A DNA stretch of 57,388 nucleotides from a virus. This document shows, piece after piece, positions 55,601 to 57,388 of the stretch (positions are counted from its first letter, which is position 1; each line of letters begins with the position of its first letter). Below the pieces are notes generated by a model, which was not told the DNA's origin, did no database searches, and worked only from the letters and a program-made list of their open reading frames with translations. The DNA lies in the IMG/VR virus record IMGVR_UViG_3300048548_000232, positions 1-57,388 of that record. One strand, written 5' to 3'. The translations under genes were made by a program, and so were the position numbers.

Positions 55601-57388
55601 CTTTCTGCCATCTAACAATGCCTTCTGGATTGTTAGCATTATCAAGACCAGATTCATACTTGGCAACTAAAATATCAGGATTACGGTTTGCAGTTCCCTG
55701 AGATTCAGTTTCACCAATCAGATAAATGAGATCATTCTCTTCACTAGTCTCATCCAGATACATCTTCTTCCAACGTGCCACCTTAATAGATGTACTAGGA
55801 AGTAAAGTTCTATCCCAAACAACATTACCTAGGTCGTTGAATTTAGCAACGAATGCTGCTGATTCGCCATTAGGTTTTGTAATTTCACCACAGATGTATA
55901 GGTTACGCTCTGCTGATACAATAGAGTCGGTGATCTCAAACTTACAGTCTGCACTTTCAGCAAATGAAGTGGACCAGTAATAAGTCTTCTTGAATCTCTG
56001 TGGGTGTGAAACTCTGATCTGAGGAGAATTCTCAGTATCATAATTAAAACCAGAGTTGATGATATTAACAGTATCAACCTTACCAGTAGTAAGATCTAGT
56101 ACAATATCAAGTTCAACGTCTTGTCCAGACGGTGTAATGATTTCATAAGATGGTGGAATGGACTCATTATAACCAATACCAGTTTGTGATACCGAAATGG
56201 AGTCAATGCCTGTAACCACAGACATGTAGAATCTCTTATTGGTATTCTCAGTGATGACCCTAGAACTGACGATGATCTCGTCCTGTCCAATTAGTTCGTG
56301 GTCTGTTGATGTTGTGATTTTGCCGTAGGGGATGTCGTTGATGACTTCCTTACTATATGCTGCAATACTAGCACCCTGAACAGACTCGACTTGTGCAGAG
56401 GCACCAAAACCATCTGTTCCAGTATTGTCGAAAAATAGTGTATCGTTAACTTGATAGGAAATACCAGAATTTTCAATAACAAACCCATCGATCTGAGCAT
56501 TCTCAAATTTCGTTGTTGTCTCAACTTCAATATCGACTCTGGATTCTGTCGATACTCTTGGGAAATAATCATAGATTTGAAGTGCCGCCTCCTCGGTCAT
56601 CACCTGATCTGTGGCAATTTCAGCAGGAGAAATGATACCATCATTATCTATGTCAGAAGTTTCAAAAAGGATAAGGTCTCCTTCCTTCTCTGTAACCAGT
56701 TGATCTGACTGTTGGTTGGGTTGACGCTCAATGTCGATGTCAACTTCTTCATATGGATCTCTAAAACGAGACACATCCTGAGGGATGTTCTCTTGTACTG
56801 CACTCTGACTCAGGTTCCAAGTATCAACAATTGAGTTGAACTCAGGACCGATGATGTAAGGGAATACTGGAAGACCTGCTTCTGATGCATCAATTGTGAT
56901 GAAGTAGCAATATGTACCATCAGGATAATCAGGAGTCTTACAGAAACGACCGTTGTATGGGTCTAGATCTCCTTCTTGGAATGCATACTCATAGTCATCA
57001 ACAAACTGTCCAGCAGGATAGTCAGCAAGTACAGGACCATCAATACGAGCAGGTGTTGGGTTTGTATCAATATCATAAACTACATTAGTTTTCAGTCTAT
57101 AAGAAGAACGCATTCTTCTGATACCACCGTTCTGATCAGTAGGATCGATGTAACCGTAAGGTCCATAGATTGGGTTACCATCAAACGCCCAACCCAGAAT
57201 GGGTGAGTGAGAAATAGCAGCACCAGTCTCAGTACCTTCTTCTTTGAAGGTATTGGTTTCGGGATCAAGGATTACGTTGTCGCCAACCACATAACGGAGT
57301 TCTTTGGGGTCAGATACGTGTGCATACTCACCGCCATACTGGTTATTGAATCCAGTAAAGACATAACCACGAGCAATGTCATACTTAG
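40608..57388 (-). CDS. Giant modular virion protein, at least 5,592 residues (5' end beyond window)
   Basis: The frame is open from the window edge to TAA at 40608; no start is visible, and the GTG at 57290 lies in mid-domain. In order: a YHYH-type segment (ILGWAFDGNPIYGPYGY, PYNGRFCKTPDYPDGTYCYF); an EF-hand-like loop at 56654-56619; a beta-propeller-like stretch (about 55,990-54,810); a LamG-like domain (about 54,750-54,150); two CBM5/12-like modules (about 53,510-53,110); G-x-GY beta repeats; modules of the SGA type; alpha-helical repeats with a second LamG-like domain (about 48,990-43,640); LNGV-type repeats; and an Ig-like end (40,960-40,625). Probably a long baseplate or whisker-like appendage. 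Domain calls come from pattern reading only; no chaperone or enzyme active site is seen. Confidence 0.85.
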   Translation of the reverse strand, partial: KYDIARGYVFTGFNNQYGGEYAHVSDPKELRYVVGDNVILDPETNTFKEEGTETGAAISHSPILGWAFDGNPIYGPYGYIDPTDQNGGIRRMRSSYRLKTNVVYDIDTNPTPARIDGPVLADYPAGQFVDDYEYAFQEGDLDPYNGRFCKTPDYPDGTYCYFITIDASEAGLPVFPYIIGPEFNSIVDTWNLSQSAVQENIPQDVSRFRDPYEEVDIDIERQPNQQSDQLVTEKEGDLILFETSDIDNDGIISPAEIATDQVMTEEAALQIYDYFPRVSTESRVDIEVETTTKFENAQIDGFVIENSGISYQVNDTLFFDNTGTDGFGASAQVESVQGASIAAYSKEVINDIPYGKITTSTDHELIGQDEIIVSSRVITENTNKRFYMSVVTGIDSISVSQTGIGYNESIPPSYEIITPSGQDVELDIVLDLTTGKVDTVNIINSGFNYDTENSPQIRVSHPQRFKKTYYWSTSFAESADCKFEITDSIVSAERNLYICGEITKPNGESAAFVAKFNDLGNVVWDRTLLPSTSIKVARWKKMYLDETSEENDLIYLIGETESQGTANRNPDILVAKYESGLDNANNPEGIVRWQKEIAGVSGSTRRDYAGDIYLDADQRVYICGWTDTNSPDPDDIWIIQLNSFGDLIEKRKFASDSEGEQMYQLYFIGDNKLVFAGIDKDNNDLLFGEMEYDGANIEFTYVKRLAISGGDVQNPQFVLDEYDDLFFVCNMWNGTKNYGVAFFKIAMSQIKLVVASPEWQFSKIMAPTVPFESIKHAGITLDIFGNINVVTEIKYEDNNLTANIASFKYDGTLLNQSDVWKTATDIGFTTHTHAVDNSGDIILSCNTQNPDQTIVHRFENAANLVEDSTKQGIPTITVLNAANAAHDTTDYKFGSGSLDFTALNRIQWEDLNITTDWTVGMWVQMDSAHDSSNATVEMITAVADTGGTVRFTIEGNSGLANYGKVALQLTPAGAATTTIWSVGSTYWAALSDNNWHHIAFVKEEPSLGSYVYSCYFDGVIVATTTTTENIVLNDLYVGAEVASPATANCFLGNIDDLIVDPKAVYTTASFTLPTERYRITSADSSIELIKFDRLHSKRGTYTPTSATRSGENLRIEDIDAGTAGINVNTISNPVITIWSVGSSGLQILDYSDVTSTLAPGTFNFVTDRFTYETKTSTIPTPLGRKLILDPIVLPKYYIRDAGYQKIDAVKEFTFNQDIKFEKGSIIQQTNAQGIVQAFGTIVDIPVGSIDDPGVGTTYKVGKIYGNFNNTDLFQNDLGETNTIDEISFEVSRPQTAWEAGKVYAVNDQVWSDNKIYYATNNATSGVTEPTHTIGAVTDGAVVWQFISDAPNIEVNLLDYPWPVPTDATPWAETRSYQVDDTVYFGRNKYTCTVAGTTGTTAPTHTTGTATDNSVTWTYTSTYDPLYNYARFRPTNVLDYRVTILNTFSGSDFIVGDVVSLGNSVNAGPKEDTNNKIAEVSGLSSVKTIRVTVNLNKDIVRTAEANTDLIYCSALSPHNFKTNDILFVEGFTTAEFNGSFFVKEVFSSRDFTYRMRATATGEPAFEQNAIARVKIASKHPTLLLVRNHSYIFDMSDISNFGYYLSFAQDNQFKLEYSFNVIEREGTPGLSSATETPVVKFTIGGEVTNITYYFDPSRTTTTSPVGENSFIDVIKTPFDGRFQISEVISDTEFRFPLLTEPEFTNAEIGLNDRDVPNTIYSTTSTKAIGPINSIRLISPGGFYKKLPIISDIASDRKIEKLRITAAGTEYAPGVYTQISIDGDGEGALCNITVENDPETGSGAISDVALTDPGKGYTFASVDIDGIPGILGAQLAGSGGAIEVVIPAEGTGAAVFLTGTQIGKIKTLKNNEFGYGYSHDYTLRPEIAFPINLQLFNTSILSQIKITNPGAGYTSAPAVLISGGGGVNAEAEAVVKNNRLSEILIKNPGSGYSSQPVVTLKSEFTYVVNLDLNYLQFNFPHGITTGAEVQFRADNIGSQEGILPKPSSVGLTSLSATQTYYAIAGDANGLESDQLRFGLTPVDAESGNFITFLTQGDGRQVLLTEVFGGQAEAVVETSRFLEGEQVFQGETFETATAFGVVSENDGWQIQPKILKVTNPDGDFVVGGKVQGIISRASGVIDNLNIAKGVLNIDAITKTAGRFTDDVGKPSEIVQKIQDSFFYQNFSYVIKSQIPINKWKNQILENNHPVGFSMFGQLELTGGKDISGRKVAADFTKQVNINEYTNVNEITSFGAAQPIYSTFNNSEVLFRKKRLTNSEEILTSIVKKIDNISSQFDGVTKAFPITVEGNQVIVNENQLLVTLNGVIQSPGNAYNVVGGSIVFSEAPRPDSKVVYRNISFDIMPITRLNLNTIAGIFPSIGDTVNGFTTQSTARVVATGATSIDVVDITGGTGTFDLNERVDVGRTGFSALIGTIDKSFTKLFLQSIGGTFGTILIGDIVTGQTTGARATVTSIDLTDQSIQVTDMSNGYFDRGEDIQFFAAGYGANILNVDSVNYKTIFEFGESLTSLTNDTAIVEETNLDLDGNVSDKLVLSKTSGTAEYETGAYNLLLNDIFYSAASNIAGRITQISPYRDPITSINVERPSTVTGEWASFQEGDQFLGLTSGARGEVVRIDYEASPPILYYLRKTEQDFNLDPNTLDPTDGDQLAVSETVQKYENDVNGNEILDSLTETLLGEARIGDVVDTLIINRGSTFFGMIFERLISLTNQNQILDDVSKTTITPVEILDSTDRINADFLDFEEVRSTEIEYEDLTGGTLAVGDKLRSIQVTYGNPVTDSLNRWKDAGRMIEFNRQEIIDFANAEISVEHPAFYYPGDNQTDQFSRFADSYRLIAKNKEYIIAKSYADMVVEYPLLTVPSSTKCKRDIGKYIDALSMDMFQGGTVYTRKLLQSYFSTDGLTFLYIDGEEQATEYAFEQALNYMKNALTNMLTGSEVVDGVTYVKYDERSSGGSSGTGITADPSPGNNYGTAGSNAINYGATNCSDVQSALTTLFTNVSEVLLAGSLSDLIDLSEPNTYSANETKCRRDIGLMVDALAADIAGDGNYQIVEFTKKYFDNAGTPISNGLVGEVTESLTAFRKAGEMCRKAINNLLYVQVNTRTAETGYMLKDPTTYAGPYLGSSGSELTEFDVTNAAYVSGSGIMTLTIGSHSLTTSDSITIRPYSLRFTCSSDSNATFHDYPRTGDPAFNTPLTIDAVTATTIEVNVGASPAGQQYAHTFISAIDNAVFQGGGGAAAYYDPNYYSGRNESIQHCADVQAGIHTLVELAATAIGAGSLTNINSLAVVSDGSYQINENLRVYKLSYKDPGGNGFYIPGDVIKGATSGATFLAKGANSGLKWLYTNSVTGTFQDREILSNTKLTSSNAVLTGLIKKSGSKSLRLDAGGYLSHSLSEVQKFGTEDFTIEMWIRPTTLSGLQYLWDTRTSGASEVGSPVLYLNGSNINWYLNGSDQISGAHNLGTNAWHHIAVSRTTNITKLWVNGTQVGGDFTDNTNYLERAFKIGADLTNANGFVGWIDNIIIKKGTSDYTATFTPGSTYPTATTDISFGMSMELPLIMSDQERYGVYTGQTNSSATAKSIDFDNKQFIIEDINLARDEHRKCADLIELNYDWIAQVAIGLMKEKYSDFLIPGDTLDGVGTQQGTNKCLRDTKEYILKAIVEDIKYGGNYNSVIAGRGYLTKEGGLNYVGNELLQSIYTWTELANVVNYVITTTSGDLETYNGTKYTELLRIPNNFTSPASTAVTDEITALSNTIADIIGPTGDRFRDAGDMIWKNRSYIAEETVGYLQANYIKEINGTTYDFLTMPGYGDSYCERDIKQHILPAVVTDLITGGNSATQYVIDQYINVNDQIIHIENELGPMLDAFTFIKKLVHHAVNNTLLSKGTTAAEFSVDFEYQDDYYIAQWTDLAAYRDNTLIIDSKGYDASSSDTNKNLDVADLIEANKHVIAREAVYTMNDMSKYLDLAVPGGAQNCIDDVIDVLDAVIHDMRFGGNSKTWDAAALYLNEEDDSLKHIEGEVDASIDVYKIAAEICILTMRNGFGRDNLYIYQEDGGVDPVTGEPISGGSSLDSVDVSTYERNGADDRFVDAGNVIDRNIRLIAEEAVAQGLAQYPSLTINGAGGSGGVKKTPTSATYNQANGDMTLTVVGHGLSTSDRVTIKPGSIVFTCTSNANATEHAYPRQSDPAYNTSLAISAVTTDTFTVNVGAAAAEYQYAHTFVSAQQDAVVTNGYIDCVHDVTDVLSAMVWNLKYGGNNKVFKSAELYVSGSNLQHIVGVSTESIWILNKARDLAIQAMRDETITITAAHGFTQKTYTDLDYFPYSEGGYAITVDTDSPKCADVASAINTMMSIVTDTITTPASIGDGTITKTLPFIWPVKYSPEYVQRDVSVTYEDGSDWNQVCATQATNIETLFDIVIDTISTANAGNASHLNGVTRDTGYNANTDYQYYTCYDATSASDTLFELMEETLGGGSKSDKAVARRILWNKHAVSLKAFSEVQTAYPATVAEQSFGDALIDGLLYDLNTGGNIGILRIVNTWFDGEGNFIAFPDVTKQHLLWYVTRISEYAKRILDDYNDILVGGEWYGYDIYLDETHINTGAIEHRFEYEQESTQFKIDSSLNAAYFAISRGTPPAQNSVQWTNNIHATNAQNLYDEGNDWNTDPDLIINTPTVEVGYERRENRIIIQRPNFYSRGDILQYAIASADVESAFANQDYFYVLNATPTQFEITREIRHDARFSRFSVDTRTSGQQQLQSPVRSGLVRQSTTYGTRDIDNPVSGGFNLADVVVGTTSTASSEIVRNKNNSADIIKLYYRYTIRLATGRFTVGEEVQVQGAGANKGIVMQTSILTGDNEDEGWVYIENITGTLSSTQVLEGVDSGITAELSSDGTTRMLINTDRGGFANGEIIFNKDNGAEATIVSFENSAGILTGNSGGRITIDIETLQEDFTDGDIIYGSITDKILDIGKISKEGFRDIELNQFVHAVKTIECDVNSVLRDQGFEGDFKRGDIVYLLSGGVPKIPGWTALVTDYVYEEGVQHKIWIANLTPYGAAADGTTTTDPQELLTGGLGRFENLNNFPIISCDITTVTETNYTSYGKVSGKSISGDTGRLWLEDVNGDFPSNLSIRSDYGWAAGVTQAKNLLGRCDRFFRGFDGTADTFKLTVSNGEAYFPDPAGHLLVFVNGVMQPPGANFAYTAFSDQITFTEPPTIGSEFIGYYVGKLRQLDDISFEFDSLRSSFNLKYQGGFYSLTLTEGVSSNTILPENNIIVSLNGVIQEAGIGYELVGSRIIFAEIPRAGSTFVAFSYIGSDADVIAATVVPPIEAGDVLQIEGEADEREVALIESSNSLITFEYTGTVKGRGATALASIKSGEITKAIITSPGDGYSSRPNVDVVSSTGFDGRVRALMGLLRIDVKTAGIGYQQPIVDVQTTVDDDFVVPSGPAVNQGFDTYAGEGTDAQGNPIVITPGYINVASQPVNVTVNQGQTASFTIVAQFINSSDNQIGSTALNYQWQRKQYGETNWANITGSTSATYTSLTAEQADDGDEFRVAVTAAGATPIYSNSVILTVQTGATVINNFNPTQIFQ
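44650..44990 (-). repeat. Beta module inserted within a helical repeat, copy 2
   Basis: The sequence from SATYNQANGDMTLTVVGHGL to EYQYAHTFVSAQQDAVVTNG lies between the first helices and the Cys helix of the sixth helical repeat. It is clearly related to the module at 47,640-47,960. Confidence 0.72.
47640..47960 (-). repeat. Beta module, copy 1
   Basis: Related to the module at 44,650-44,990: GIMTLTIGSHSLTTSD, FTCSSDSNATFHDYPRTGDP, and QQYAHTFISAIDNAVFQGG. Many positions are identical between the copies (SNAT, YPR, DPA-N, AHTF-SA). Confidence 0.72.

Noticed and set aside
57288-57290. GTG as start codon of the giant protein
   Set aside because: The frame stays open to the window edge and the GTG lies in the middle of a YHYH-type segment, so the true start must be further upstream.
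19171-57388. Many plus-strand open frames of 60-210 residues
   Set aside because: All lie antisense to long coding genes, have low-complexity Ser/Val/Asn-rich translations and no promoter or family pattern.
1-57388. tRNA genes, insertion sequences, attachment sites
   Set aside because: I looked in the short gaps between genes and saw no cloverleaf, transposase, integrase or flanking repeat that would support one.

Overview
The window is part of the virion-structure region of a T4-like contractile-tailed phage (a myovirus). Every gene I can support lies on the minus strand, so transcription runs from position 57388 down to 1. The set and order gp13, gp14, gp15, gp16, (small genes), gp17, gp18, gp19, gp20, gp67-like, gp21, gp22, gp23 is the T4 head-neck-tail module. 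Two features fit marine T4-like phages of picocyanobacteria (or close relatives such as pelagiphages) better than T4 itself: very long modular proteins beside a gp8-type baseplate gene, and a DUF4815-type tail protein. The host assignment is inference; no photosynthesis or metabolic marker gene is visible here.

Layout in transcription order. (1) 57388-34063 holds baseplate or tail-periphery genes. First comes the 3' part of a giant modular protein (at least 5,592 residues, N-terminus beyond the window). Then follow a YHYH plus Ig-like protein, a protein ending in a cupredoxin-like domain, a glycine-rich beta-repeat protein and baseplate wedge gp8. (2) 34059-26163 holds a 2,476-residue DUF4815-type tail protein and two small coiled-coil proteins, closed by a strong hairpin terminator. 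(3) 26125-16035 starts with a perfect late promoter and holds a 2,302-residue tail fibre, neck proteins gp13 and gp14, sheath terminator gp15 and small terminase gp16. (4) 16043-11683 is a dense run of small, often overlapping cistrons: cysteine-rich proteins, single-pass membrane peptides, a Rossmann-fold fragment and a staphylococcal-nuclease-like protein. (5) 11681-1092 holds large terminase, a zinc-finger protein, sheath, tube, portal, core, protease, scaffold and major capsid protein, ended by a terminator at 1043-1067. (6) 1030-1 holds three very small genes and the start of another tail protein.

Together the genes build the capsid (gp20-gp23, gp67-like), package DNA (gp16, gp17), close the head (gp13, gp14), make the contractile tail (gp15, gp18, gp19) and build the baseplate and host-contact apparatus (gp8 and the large modular proteins). 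Octamers close to the T4 late promoter TATAAATA sit 13-45 bases upstream of most structural cistrons, often overlapping the preceding stop codon, which fits late expression of several sub-operons.

The most unusual content is modular. One beta module recurs in the sheath (twice) and the sheath terminator. Another recurs from the neck protein gp14 through gp8 to the giant proteins. The giant protein carries seven copies of an alpha-helical repeat, one of them interrupted by an inserted beta module, and a canonical EF-hand loop. A neighbouring protein ends in a domain with an amicyanin-like set of copper ligands. I saw no tRNA, CRISPR array, insertion sequence or integrase, and no stretch over 300 bases without a gene.
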